DNA from: an uncultured Bacillota bacterium
GTDB taxonomy: Bacteria > Bacillota > Clostridia > Lachnospirales > Lachnospiraceae
Length of the DNA: 64,000 bases
Assembly (NCBI GenBank): GCA_949291945.1
Contig: CASEXH010000011.1
Location: 19,199 to 83,198, forward strand
Direction: 5' to 3'
A program made the translations under genes and the position numbers. Under the pieces are notes generated by a model. It saw only the letters and a list, made by a program, of their open reading frames with translations. It was not told the origin of the DNA and did not search any database. This document shows, in pieces, positions 7,071-15,367 of this stretch (its first letter is position 1; each line of letters begins with the position of its first letter).

Positions 7071-8963
7071 ATGAGTACATTCAGACTTACGACGATCGAA
7101 GAATTCGAAGCCGCAACCCAAAGACTTCTGGAGACAGGAGCAAAAGTAGGTGCAGATTCCTGGCAGGCACGTGTTAAGAATCAGACTCCCCACTGTAAAT
7201 TCGGAGAGGAAGGTATTTGCTGCCGTATCTGTACCATGGGACCCTGCCGTATTACAAAGAAAGCCCCCAGAGGTATCTGCGGATGTGACGCTCACGGAAT
7301 CGCTGGAAGAAACTTCCTTCGTTTCACCGCCGGCGGAGCCGCTACCCATTCTGATCACGGAAGAGAGATCTGCCATACCCTTCACACGGTTGCTCCAGAT
7401 GGCAACTACAAGGTAAAGGATCCGGAGAAACTGATCCGTATCGCAAAAGAGTGGGGTGTTGAGACAGAAGGCAAGGATATCTATGATCTGGCACATGAAA
7501 TGTCCGAGCTGGCACTGTTAGAGTACGGAAAACCCTTCGGCGTTCAGAGATGGCTGTCAAGAGCTCCGGAACATACAAGAGAACTGTGGAAAAAAGCAGA
7601 GATCGAACCAAGAGCTATTGACCGTGAGGTTTCCACAGCTATGCATATGACCCATATGGGATGTTCTTCCAAGCCAGAAGCTCTGGTAAGACAGGCTCTC
7701 CGTTCCGGTATGTCTGACGGATGGGGTGGTTCCATGTGCGGAACAGAGTTCTCTGACGTTATGTTCGGAACTCCAAAGCCTGTAGATACAGAAGCAAATC
7801 TGGGCGTAATGAAAGAAGACGAGGTAAATATCATTGTTCACGGACATGATCCAAGTCTTTCTGAGATGATCTGCGAATATGCAGAAGATCCGGAGATGAT
7901 CGCTCTGGCAAAATCTCTGGGAGCTAAGGGAATCAATGTAGCCGGCGTATGCTGTACTTCAAATGAGGTTGCCATGAGAAGAGGCATTCCTATGGCAGGT
8001 AACTTCCTTCAGCAGGAAAACGTAGTCCTTACCGGCGCATGTGAGGCTATTATTGTAGACGTTCAGTGTATCTTCCCTGCACTGGGCCCTCTCTCCAAAT
8101 GCTTCCATACTAAATTTATTACAACTTCTCCCATCGCTCAGATGCCGGATTCTGACTTTATCCGCTTTAATGCAGAGACAGCAGGAGAGAATGCAAAACA
8201 GATCGTAAAGATGGCTGTGGAAAACTTTGTAAACAGAAAACAGGAACTGGTACATATTCCTCAGTTAAAACAGAAAGCAACTGTAGGATACTCTGTAGAA
8301 GCCATTATCAAACAGCTTGATAAAGTGGCAAGCTCTCAGGGAGATGAGCTGGGAACCACAAAACCGCTGATCAACTGCATTACCTCCGGGGTGTTAAGAG
8401 GCGCCGTTGCTATGGTTGGCTGCAACAATCCAAGAGTACGTCCAGACTCTGCTCATATCGAGCTGATGAAGAAACTGATCAAAAATGATATTATCGTAGT
8501 TCTTTCCGGATGTTCCGCTCAGGCTGCCGCAAGAGCAGGACTGATGGACAAGAGAGCCAAAGATCTCTGCGGAGACGGACTGAAGAGAGTCTGTGAACTG
8601 GCAGACATCCCTCCGGTACTGCACATGGGATCTTGTGTAGATATCAGCCGTATGATGGTATTGGCTTCCACGCTGGCGAAAGATTCCGGCTTAAATATTT
8701 CCCAGCTTCCATTAGTAGGCTGCGCTCCTGAATGGATGTCTGAGAAGGCTGTATCTATCGGAAACTACGTAGTGGCAACCGGCATTGATACTTTCCTGGG
8801 CGTAGATCCTCAGGTGAGCGGTTCCTCTGAAATGACCTACTGGCTGACAGAAGGCGTCAGAGACTGGGTAGAGGCTGCATATACCGTAGAGAAAGACATC
8901 GACAAACTGGGAGATGCGATTATCGCAAGGATCGAAGAGAAGAGAGCCGCTCTGGGAATCTGA
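7071..8963 (+). CDS. cooS: Anaerobic carbon monoxide dehydrogenase catalytic subunit
   Basis: 630 residues, the full length of this family. It interconverts CO and CO2 at a Ni-Fe-S C-cluster. By analogy with characterised enzymes, Cys42 and Cys50 would hold the intersubunit D-cluster, and Cys51, Cys54, Cys59 and Cys70 or Cys72 the B-cluster. C-cluster ligand blocks are visible in order: HGHDPSLSEM, GVCCTSNE, LTGACEAI, VGCNNPR, SGCSAQAAARAG and MGSCVDISR. The start follows TAGGAGGTTAAT. No acetyl-CoA synthase, cooC maturation factor, cooF ferredoxin or hydrogenase gene is nearby, so it is a stand-alone copy; it may support CO oxidation or act with Wood-Ljungdahl genes elsewhere. It is flanked by terminators on both sides. 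Confidence 0.97.
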   Translation: MSTFRLTTIEEFEAATQRLLETGAKVGADSWQARVKNQTPHCKFGEEGICCRICTMGPCRITKKAPRGICGCDAHGIAGRNFLRFTAGGAATHSDHGREICHTLHTVAPDGNYKVKDPEKLIRIAKEWGVETEGKDIYDLAHEMSELALLEYGKPFGVQRWLSRAPEHTRELWKKAEIEPRAIDREVSTAMHMTHMGCSSKPEALVRQALRSGMSDGWGGSMCGTEFSDVMFGTPKPVDTEANLGVMKEDEVNIIVHGHDPSLSEMICEYAEDPEMIALAKSLGAKGINVAGVCCTSNEVAMRRGIPMAGNFLQQENVVLTGACEAIIVDVQCIFPALGPLSKCFHTKFITTSPIAQMPDSDFIRFNAETAGENAKQIVKMAVENFVNRKQELVHIPQLKQKATVGYSVEAIIKQLDKVASSQGDELGTTKPLINCITSGVLRGAVAMVGCNNPRVRPDSAHIELMKKLIKNDIIVVLSGCSAQAAARAGLMDKRAKDLCGDGLKRVCELADIPPVLHMGSCVDISRMMVLASTLAKDSGLNISQLPLVGCAPEWMSEKAVSIGNYVVATGIDTFLGVDPQVSGSSEMTYWLTEGVRDWVEAAYTVEKDIDKLGDAIIARIEEKRAALGI

Positions 8964-9017
8964 GAATGAACTATATAAGCTATTATAAATTATGTATAAA
9001 CAGAGGGCTGTAAGGCT

Positions 9018-9137
9018 AATGCCGATTTTGCCTTATGGCGAATAAAAAGAGACTATCCCATAAAATCCAGATTTTTATAAAGCTCCGGATTTTATGGGGG
9101 TCTCTTTCTTTTTTTCTCAGAAGATAAAATCGGCATT
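9018..9137 (+). terminator. cooS terminator nested in a longer inverted repeat
   Basis: The inner stem pairs AGAGACTATCCCATAAAATCC (from 9048; first 20 bases pair best) with GGATTTTATGGGGGTCTCT ending near 9105, followed by a T-rich tract. An outer perfect 12-bp pair, AATGCCGATTTT (9018-9029) and AAAATCGGCATT (9126-9137), encloses it. The outer arms are unusual for a plain terminator and resemble the ends of a small palindromic element. Confidence 0.75.
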
Positions 9138-9160
9138 GACGGACAGCTTTCTTTTGGGTA

Positions 9161-9195
9161 TTGGAACTCCCCATGAAAGATGATACAATGGTATC
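9161..9195 (+). promoter_or_regulatory. Promoter of the M24 peptidase gene
   Basis: TTGGAA (9161-9166) and TACAAT (9184-9189) are 17 bases apart. GATAC-AATG-GTATC (9182-9195) overlaps the -10 box and could be an operator. The gene starts at 9253. Confidence 0.5.
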
Positions 9196-9252
9196 ATGAC
9201 GCCGGGGAGAGGGGGCCCTGACATTATATGAACAGAAAAAGGAGCACAAAAT

Positions 9253-10500
9253 ATGGACAGAGAATTTTTTATGGAAAACAGAAAAGCCCTTTACAATATG
9301 ACAGAGGAGAAAGGGCTTCTTCTTTTATTCAGCGGTCATGCACCCAAGAAAACCAATGATGAAAATTATCCTTTTTTTGCAGACCGCAGTTATATGTATT
9401 TTACAGGAGTACATCAGGAAAATACCATACTGATGACAGAAATTTACGGTAAAGAACAGTGGGAGGAGGCCCTTTATATCCTTCCTCCTGATCTTATGGC
9501 GGAGAGATGGACAGGACGGCGGATCAAGCCGGAAGAGGTGGAAGAACAGTCCGGGATCCGGGAGTGCGCAAGTACAGAGAACTTCCGGAAAGATCTGGAA
9601 AACCGCCTGATGAATAAAGGGTTTACCACAGTCTATATGGATTTTGGAAAGCTGGAGGCCTCTGAGGCAGATACAGAAAGCTATCGTCTGGCGGCCTGGC
9701 TGAAGAAAGAATATCCCCATGTGCAAATTAAAAATCTGAATCCCTGGATCCGTCAGCTTCGCACGATCAAAAAGCCCTGTGAACTGGAGGCTCTGCGCAA
9801 GGCAGAGTGGGTGACAAAAGAAGGTATCGAGGCTATGATGAAGGCCTCTAAACCGGGGATGTACGAATACCAGTATAAAGCAGAGTTTGACTATGCTCTG
9901 GCTCAGCACGGGATCCTTGCACCGGGATTTCCTTCCATTATTTCCGCAGGACAGAATAACTTCTGTATCCACTATTATTCCTACCGGGGCCAGGCCCAGG
10001 ACGGAGACATGATTTTAAATGATGTAGGCTCCGGCTGGGATCTGGAGGTCAACGATATTTCCAGAGCCTTTCCCTGCAACGGAAAGTTTACGGAGAAACA
10101 GCGGCTTCTTTACGACTGCGCTTACCGGACCTCAGAGCATATGTTTGAGATCCTGAAACCGGGAATCCCCATGAAGGATGTGGATCTTATTGCCAGAAAA
10201 TATAATTATGAACAGTTAAAGGACATCGGCCTTTGCAAAAGCTACGAGGATATCGGAACCTATATGTGGCACGGCGGCGCCCATCATATCGGGTTTGATG
10301 TTCATGATGCGGTAGCTCCTGATTTGATCACAGCACCGGGCATGGTTTTCTGTGTGGATATCGGAATCTACTGTGAAGAGTGGGGGATTGGTTTTAGGGT
10401 GGAGGATAACTGCCTGATCACAGAAAATGGCTGTGAAGATCTTTCCTATATGATACCCAAGAAAGCAGAGGATATTGAGGCATTTATGGGGAGAAGATAG
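9253..10500 (+). CDS. Aminopeptidase P family protein (Xaa-Pro peptidase, M24)
   Basis: 415 residues: an N-terminal aminopeptidase-P-type domain (about 1-165) and a C-terminal pita-bread metallopeptidase domain. It probably removes N-terminal residues before proline in the cytosol. Metal-ligand blocks are seen as NDVGSGWDLEVNDISRAFP (two Asp), GGAHHIGFDVHD (His) and GFRVEDNCLIT (Glu). One ligand is unusual: the block that normally reads EPGxY here reads CVDIGIYC, so Asp replaces the usual Glu. The start follows AAAAAGGAGCACAAAAT. A DegV gene follows after three bases, so the two are co-transcribed. Confidence 0.88.
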   Translation: MDREFFMENRKALYNMTEEKGLLLLFSGHAPKKTNDENYPFFADRSYMYFTGVHQENTILMTEIYGKEQWEEALYILPPDLMAERWTGRRIKPEEVEEQSGIRECASTENFRKDLENRLMNKGFTTVYMDFGKLEASEADTESYRLAAWLKKEYPHVQIKNLNPWIRQLRTIKKPCELEALRKAEWVTKEGIEAMMKASKPGMYEYQYKAEFDYALAQHGILAPGFPSIISAGQNNFCIHYYSYRGQAQDGDMILNDVGSGWDLEVNDISRAFPCNGKFTEKQRLLYDCAYRTSEHMFEILKPGIPMKDVDLIARKYNYEQLKDIGLCKSYEDIGTYMWHGGAHHIGFDVHDAVAPDLITAPGMVFCVDIGIYCEEWGIGFRVEDNCLITENGCEDLSYMIPKKAEDIEAFMGRR

Positions 10501-10503
10501 AAA

Positions 10504-11358
10504 ATGAAAAAGATTATTTTAAGTGCAGACAGTACCTGTGACCTGGGAGATGAGCTGAAGGAAAAGTATCAGGTACATTATTATCCTTTCCATATTATTC
10601 TGGAAGGACAGGATTACCAGGACAATGTAGACATTACCCCGGAAGACATCTTTCAGAGATATTATAAGAAAAAGGCGCTGCCTAAAACAGCAGCTATCAA
10701 CGTAGGGGAATATGTGGAGTATTTCCGCCCCTTTGTAGAACAGGGATATGAAGTGATCCATCTGAATCTGGGCAGCGCACTTTCAAGCGCCCATCAGAAT
10801 TGTATGCTGGCTGCCCGGGAGCTGGAAGGAGTATATCCGGTGGATTCCGGAAATCTGTCTACAGGGATCGGTCATCTGGTACTGGATGCAGGAGAGATGA
10901 TCAAAGCAGGCCTGGGAGCAGAAGAGATTGCAGAGAAACTGAAGGAGAGAAAATTCCGGGTTCATTCCAGTTTTATCCTGGATACTCTGAAATTCATGAG
11001 CGCCGGAGGCAGGTGCAGCAATGTAATGGCACTGGGCGCTAATCTCCTGAACATCAAGCCCTGTATTGAAGTGAATAATCAGGACGGTTCCATGGACGTA
11101 GGGAAAAAATACCGGGGTTCCCTGAAAAAAGTGCTTCCTCTTTATGTAAAAGATAAGCTTCAGGAATATGGGGAGATCAGCCGGGATAAGATCTTTATCA
11201 CCCATTCCGGCATCGAACAGGAATATATTGAGCTGGTAAGAAGGACGATACAGGAAGAAATGGAATTCCAGAATATCTATGTGACCCGGGCAAGCTGTAC
11301 CATTTCCTGTCATTGCGGCCCCAACACCCTGGGAATCTTATTTGAGACAAAGGAGTGA
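10504..11358 (+). CDS. DegV family fatty-acid-binding protein
   Basis: 284 residues with the family's opening ILSADSTCDLGDEL and the inner block NLGSALSSAHQN, then a C-terminal domain with HSGIEQEYIELVRRT. DegV/FakB proteins bind a single fatty acid and present it to the FakA kinase in phospholipid synthesis. The start is three bases after the M24 peptidase stop, with GGGGAGAAGATAG as ribosome site inside that gene. No fakA is adjacent. The two-component regulator gene begins six bases after its stop, so one transcript may span four genes. Confidence 0.9.
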   Translation: MKKIILSADSTCDLGDELKEKYQVHYYPFHIILEGQDYQDNVDITPEDIFQRYYKKKALPKTAAINVGEYVEYFRPFVEQGYEVIHLNLGSALSSAHQNCMLAARELEGVYPVDSGNLSTGIGHLVLDAGEMIKAGLGAEEIAEKLKERKFRVHSSFILDTLKFMSAGGRCSNVMALGANLLNIKPCIEVNNQDGSMDVGKKYRGSLKKVLPLYVKDKLQEYGEISRDKIFITHSGIEQEYIELVRRTIQEEMEFQNIYVTRASCTISCHCGPNTLGILFETKE

Positions 11359-11364
11359 TGGAAG

Positions 11365-12039
11365 ATGCGGATCTTGATCGCAGAAGATGAGAGGGATCTG
11401 AATCATATTCTCACAGAGCGGCTTCGGAAAGAACATTACAGTGTAGACACCTGTTTTGACGGACAGGAGGCTCTGGATTATCTGGAAGGAGCAGAGTATG
11501 ATGCCTTGATCCTGGATATAATGATGCCGGTTATGGACGGTCTGACCCTGCTGAAAAAAATCCGCAGCAGGGGAAATTCCATTCCGGTCCTTCTCCTTAC
11601 AGCAAAAGACAGTGTAGAAGACAGAGTAAAAGGTTTGGACGCCGGAGCCAATGATTATCTGGTAAAGCCTTTTGCTTTCGAGGAGCTGCTGGCCAGAATC
11701 CGGGTAATGCTGCGGAAACCGGCGGATGCTCCCAAGACCTGCTACCGGGTAGGGGATCTGGAAGTCCATCTGGATACCCATGAAGTATACAGAGGAGGAA
11801 AAAAGATTACCCTTTCCGGAAAGGAATTTTCTCTTCTTCGCTATATGGTGCAGAATGCAGGAATTGTCCTTTCCAGGGACAAGCTGGAACAGCATATCTG
11901 GAATTATGACTTTACAGGAGGCTCTAATGTGATCGACGTGTATATCCGTTACCTTCGGAAGAAAATCGACGAAGGACAGGAGAAAAAACTGATCCATACG
12001 GTCCGGGGAGCCGGCTATGTGTTAAAGGAGCAGGAATGA
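11365..12039 (+). CDS. OmpR-family response regulator
   Basis: 224 residues. The receiver domain (1-115) contains the acidic pair EDE near residue 8, phosphoacceptor Asp51 in LILDIMMP, and the Lys of LVKPF. A winged-helix DNA-binding domain follows (about 125-220), ending YIRYLRKKID then TVRGAGYVLK. The start follows GGAGTGATGGAAG. Its stop overlaps the kinase start by four bases, so the pair is translationally coupled. An 11-bp direct repeat upstream of the PepSY lipoprotein gene is the obvious candidate target. Confidence 0.95.
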   Translation: MRILIAEDERDLNHILTERLRKEHYSVDTCFDGQEALDYLEGAEYDALILDIMMPVMDGLTLLKKIRSRGNSIPVLLLTAKDSVEDRVKGLDAGANDYLVKPFAFEELLARIRVMLRKPADAPKTCYRVGDLEVHLDTHEVYRGGKKITLSGKEFSLLRYMVQNAGIVLSRDKLEQHIWNYDFTGGSNVIDVYIRYLRKKIDEGQEKKLIHTVRGAGYVLKEQE

Positions 12040-13388
12040 AGAGATGGTCCTTAAAAGTTAAGCTTACGGTTTTGTATACATTTTTCATGACTTTGGTGAC
12101 CTGTTTTGCTTTGGGAATTTTGTTTTCCCTGAGCAATCAGGAGCTGCTTTCTTCCGTTCAGTCTGATCTGCGGCGCCAGGTGGAGGGAAGCCTGGAAGAT
12201 GTGGAGGCAGAGGATAGCTGGCTGGAAGTAGACAGCGATTTCTATGATCTGGAGGACGGCGTCTATCTGTCTCTGTACAGTGAGAACGGAGAATTTCTTT
12301 ATGGAAGACTGCCCTATGGCTATGATGCATCGCCTCAGTTTCAGGAAGGACAGATCCAGACTATCCAGGATAACCAGGAAGAATGGTATATATACGATAT
12401 CAGCCAACGGATAGACGGATACGGCACCGTGTATTTCCGGGGAATCACTTCTGTTACACGTGCAGAGAATAGTATGACTATCACGATCCGTTTTGCTGCG
12501 ATCCTTCTTCCTCTGCTGGTAGTGTTTACGGGAATTGTGGGATACCGTTTTACCAGAAGGACCCTTCTGCCGGTTGCAAAGATCACAGAAACGGTAAAGA
12601 AGATCCGCCGGGACGAGGATCTTTCCCAGAGAGTAGGTCTGGGAAAGGGAAAGGACGAGATATATCAGCTTTCCCAGACCTTTGATGAGATGCTGGAAGA
12701 ACTGGAGGAAGCCTTTAAGCGGGAGCAGCAGTTTACATCGGATGTATCCCATGAACTGCGGACTCCTGTAACGGTGATCCTGGCTCAGTGTGAAGCTATG
12801 CTCCAGGATCCGGAAATTGAGCAAAAACAAAAGGACCAGGTGGAAATTATAGAGAAAAAAGCCAGGTCTATGGCCAGAATGATCTCCCAGCTTCTTATGC
12901 TTTCCAGGGCAGATCAGGGAAGACAAGAGGTACAGAAGGAATGGCTGAACCTCAGTGAACTGACGCAGATGGCAGCGGAAGAACAGGAGACTCTGGCTAA
13001 AGAAAAGGATATCCGAATCTTCACAGACATCTGGCCGGAGATATATGCCCAGGCAGATGAGAGCCTCTATATCCGTATGCTGGATAATCTGATTTCCAAT
13101 GCAGTAAGTTATGGGAAAAAGGGCGGATATGTGAAGGTACTTCTCTATGAAGAAGGAAATATGGTAAAAGGTGCTGTGGAAGATAATGGGATAGGAATCC
13201 CCGGGGAGAGCCTGGAAAAGATCTGGGAGCGTTTTTACCGTGTGGATACCGCCAGAACCGACCAGGAGCATTCAGGGCTTGGACTGTCTATGGTAAAATG
13301 GATTGTGCAGGTGCACAGGGGAGAGATCACCGTGGAAAGCCGGGAGGGAAAAGGGAGCCGGTTCATTTTTCAGCTTTCTAAAGATTAA
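12036..13388 (+). CDS. Sensor histidine kinase
   Basis: 450 residues. Membrane segment one is at about 9-30 and segment two at about 150-172, enclosing an extracytoplasmic sensor of about 120 residues that is rich in Asp and Glu. A HAMP linker, a HisKA dimerisation domain with His239 in DVSHELRTP, and an ATPase domain (N box DNLISNAVSYG, G box DNGIGIPGE, GLGLSMVKWIV) follow. It phosphorylates the upstream regulator, with which it overlaps by four bases. The acidic sensor and the neighbouring PepSY lipoprotein suggest an envelope or metal/peptide signal, but the ligand is unknown. Confidence 0.95.
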   Translation: MKRWSLKVKLTVLYTFFMTLVTCFALGILFSLSNQELLSSVQSDLRRQVEGSLEDVEAEDSWLEVDSDFYDLEDGVYLSLYSENGEFLYGRLPYGYDASPQFQEGQIQTIQDNQEEWYIYDISQRIDGYGTVYFRGITSVTRAENSMTITIRFAAILLPLLVVFTGIVGYRFTRRTLLPVAKITETVKKIRRDEDLSQRVGLGKGKDEIYQLSQTFDEMLEELEEAFKREQQFTSDVSHELRTPVTVILAQCEAMLQDPEIEQKQKDQVEIIEKKARSMARMISQLLMLSRADQGRQEVQKEWLNLSELTQMAAEEQETLAKEKDIRIFTDIWPEIYAQADESLYIRMLDNLISNAVSYGKKGGYVKVLLYEEGNMVKGAVEDNGIGIPGESLEKIWERFYRVDTARTDQEHSGLGLSMVKWIVQVHRGEITVESREGKGSRFIFQLSKD

Positions 13389-13402
13389 AAATTAAATTTA
13401 TT

Positions 13403-13436
13403 TTTTAATCTGGTTTTAATCTTTCTGTTTTATAGT
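13403..13436 (+). promoter_or_regulatory. Response-regulator direct repeat and -10 box
   Basis: TTTTAATCT occurs at 13403-13411 and 13414-13422, an 11-base period that puts two sites on the same DNA face. The -10 box TATAGT (13431-13436) follows, so the repeats cover the -35 region. This is the usual layout for activation by an OmpR-type regulator such as the one encoded just upstream. Confidence 0.6.
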
Positions 13437-13474
13437 AATAATAACAAAAGAAAAACAGAAAGGGGAAATGAAAA

Positions 13475-14191
13475 ATGATGAAGAAATATATCGTATTAAC
13501 AGCTCTTACACTTACTCTTACAGGAGGTTTGCTGACCGGCTGCGGCAGCGAAAAAGACATTGGCCAGGATGCTGCAAAGGAAGCGGCTTTTGCTGACGCT
13601 CAGGTTTCAGAGGAGGACACCAGCAGACTTCGGGTCACCAAGGACCGGGATGACGGAAGACAGATCTATGAGGTGGAGTTTACCGCAGGAAACAGAGAAT
13701 ATAATTACGATATCGACGCTTCTGACGGCTCTATTCTCAGCACTGAGACAGAAGAACTTCAGGGAAGCACAGAAAACAGCCAGGGAACAGTTCAGGGCAG
13801 TGCTTCAAACAATACAACAAGCGATACAACAGGGGAGAATCAGGGCGGCAGTCAAGACAGCTCTGCCGATCAGAACCAGGACGCTTCCCAGAGCACCGAT
13901 AGTCAGGGTACACAGAGCGGACAGAGTACACAAAATACCCAGACACAAAATAGTCAGAGCCAGACCGGACAGAACAGCAATGCAGATGTAGCTGTCAGCG
14001 AAGCAGACGCCAGAGCAGCAGCTCTTGAGAGAGTGCCGGGGGCAACAGACACAGATATTAAGATGGAACTGGACTTTGACGATGGCCAGTATATCTATGA
14101 AGGCGATATTATCTACGACGGTAAAGAATACGAGTTTGAGATCGACGCCAATACCGGAAACTTCCTGAAATGGAGTGAAGAAAAGTGGTAA
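13475..14191 (+). CDS. Lipoprotein with two PepSY-type domains
   Basis: 238 residues. The signal peptide ends in a lipobox LLTGC with lipidated Cys23. Two PepSY-like domains (about 30-90 and 170-236) each end in the typical YEFEIDANTGNFLKW or YNYDIDASDGSIL turn. They are joined by a long Gln/Ser/Thr/Asn-rich linker (about 95-165). PepSY domains are thought to bind or inhibit peptidases; here the exact partner is unknown. It sits directly downstream of the two-component system and behind a matching direct repeat, so it is a probable regulon member, and possibly a feedback element of the sensor. A terminator follows. Confidence 0.88.
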   Translation: MMKKYIVLTALTLTLTGGLLTGCGSEKDIGQDAAKEAAFADAQVSEEDTSRLRVTKDRDDGRQIYEVEFTAGNREYNYDIDASDGSILSTETEELQGSTENSQGTVQGSASNNTTSDTTGENQGGSQDSSADQNQDASQSTDSQGTQSGQSTQNTQTQNSQSQTGQNSNADVAVSEADARAAALERVPGATDTDIKMELDFDDGQYIYEGDIIYDGKEYEFEIDANTGNFLKWSEEKW

Positions 14192-14197
14192 GATCTG

Positions 14198-14265
14198 AAA
14201 AGAGCTCTGAAGCATTTCTTATGTATGTAAATACATAGGGAAAGGCTTCAGGGCTTTTCTTTTTT
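14198..14265 (+). terminator. Terminator after PepSY lipoprotein
   Basis: AAAAGAGCTCTGAAGC (14198-14213) pairs with GCTTCAGGGCTTTT (14244-14257), followed by a T-rich run. The loop contains a small ATGTA/TACAT pair. Confidence 0.85.
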
Positions 14266-14280
14266 GTGTTTTTGTTCAAA

Positions 14281-14311
14281 TGTTAACCTGATTTCAAATA
14301 AAAGGTTGACA
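14281..14311 (+). promoter_or_regulatory. BirA-type biotin operator overlapping the bioY -35 box
   Basis: TGTTAACC (14281-14288), 15 bases, then GGTTGACA (14304-14311) match the known Firmicutes BirA operator form (TGTAAACC-N14/15-GGTTTACA). The right arm contains the -35 box TTGACA (14306-14311), with TACACT at 14330-14335 as -10. Biotinoyl-AMP-loaded BirA would block the promoter. Confidence 0.8.
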
Positions 14312-14358
14312 ATAGAAAGCTGGGAATGTTACACTGTGAAGCAGAAAAGGAGGAAATA

Positions 14359-14913
14359 ATGATGGAAGCTGTAAGACAAAGAAGTAAGACCTATGATCTG
14401 GTCTATGTAAGTATTTTTGTGGTTCTGATCGCTGTATGCTCCTGGATCTCCATACCCCTTACTGTGCCGGTAACCCTTCAGACTTTCGGAGTATTTATAG
14501 CAGTAGGGCTTCTGGGAGGAAAACGGGGAACTCTGGCTGTCCTGGTATATATTTTAATGGGGGCTATAGGTATTCCCGTATTTTCCGGATTTACAGGGGG
14601 AATCGGCATTCTTGCGGGAACTACAGGAGGATATATTGTAGGATTTCTTTTTTCAGCGCTCCTTATGTGGGGAATGGAAAAACTTTTCGGGAAAAATACG
14701 AAGGTGCTGGCAAGTTCCATGGTCCTGGGACTGGCTGCCTGCTATGCCGTGGGAACTCTCTGGTTTATGGCGGTGTACGCTGCTTCCTCCGGCCCGGTAG
14801 GGATCCTCACAGTGCTGGGCTGGTGTGTTTTTCCTTTTATCATTCCTGATATTGCAAAAATCGCTTTGGCTTTGATATTGACGAAAAGACTGTCAGGAGT
14901 GATAAGAAGATGA
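14359..14913 (+). CDS. bioY: Biotin transporter BioY (ECF S component)
   Basis: 184 residues, almost wholly hydrophobic, with about six membrane helices. The family blocks VPVTLQTFGVF near residue 35, GAIGIPVFSGFTGG near 67 and GTTGGYIVGF are clear. It captures biotin at the membrane and works with a shared EcfA/T energising module encoded elsewhere, or slowly on its own. I chose the ATG at 14359 because AAAGGAGGAAATA precedes it; the frame extends upstream without a ribosome site. The BirA operator supports the biotin assignment independently. It overlaps the next gene by four bases. Confidence 0.95.
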   Translation: MMEAVRQRSKTYDLVYVSIFVVLIAVCSWISIPLTVPVTLQTFGVFIAVGLLGGKRGTLAVLVYILMGAIGIPVFSGFTGGIGILAGTTGGYIVGFLFSALLMWGMEKLFGKNTKVLASSMVLGLAACYAVGTLWFMAVYAASSGPVGILTVLGWCVFPFIIPDIAKIALALILTKRLSGVIRR

Positions 14914-15302
14914 AAAAAATAGTCAGGCTCCGGGCTCATCATGGTATGTGTCTGGCATTTTTTGAGGGAAAAGGATACAGCAGGGGCTTTACTTCAAATA
15001 TGGAGAAAGTGAAGAACTGCTTTAAAGATGAGACTGAGGTGGAGCTCTGTATGGAAAAAGACGTGATATGCAGTGCATGTCCAAACCTGAAAAACGGAAT
15101 CTGTGCAACAGCGGATAAAGTGGAAAAATATGATCGAATGGTACTGGAGGCCTGTGGATTTTCAGAGGGCGCCCGGGTTTCCTGGAGAGAATTTTCCAAG
15201 ACGGTGGAAAAGAATATCATAAGAACCGACAGAAGAGAGAAAATCTGCGGCGACTGCAGATGGACAGAAATCTGTGCCAGAAAAGAAAGAGAAAAGCAGT
15301 AA
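14910..15302 (+). CDS. DUF1284 Cys-rich protein
   Basis: 130 residues. The start RLRAHHGMCLAFFEGKGYS and the cysteine pattern CSACPNLKNGIC, EACGF and CGDCRWTEIC match the DUF1284 family. The clustered cysteines suggest an iron-sulfur cluster or zinc site; the function is unknown. It overlaps bioY by four bases (ATGA), so it is translated from the same biotin-controlled transcript. A role in biotin-related or Fe-S metabolism is only suggested by this coupling. Confidence 0.8.
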   Translation: MKKIVRLRAHHGMCLAFFEGKGYSRGFTSNMEKVKNCFKDETEVELCMEKDVICSACPNLKNGICATADKVEKYDRMVLEACGFSEGARVSWREFSKTVEKNIIRTDRREKICGDCRWTEICARKEREKQ

Positions 15303-15367
15303 AAAAGAACAGCGCCATGGAATACCAGTTTTTGGGTATAAGTTCATGAAGGCTGTTCTTTTTATGA

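Noticed and set aside
12051..13271. Open minus frame of over 400 codons opposite the histidine kinase
   Set aside because: It mirrors the kinase codons and has no recognisable motif.
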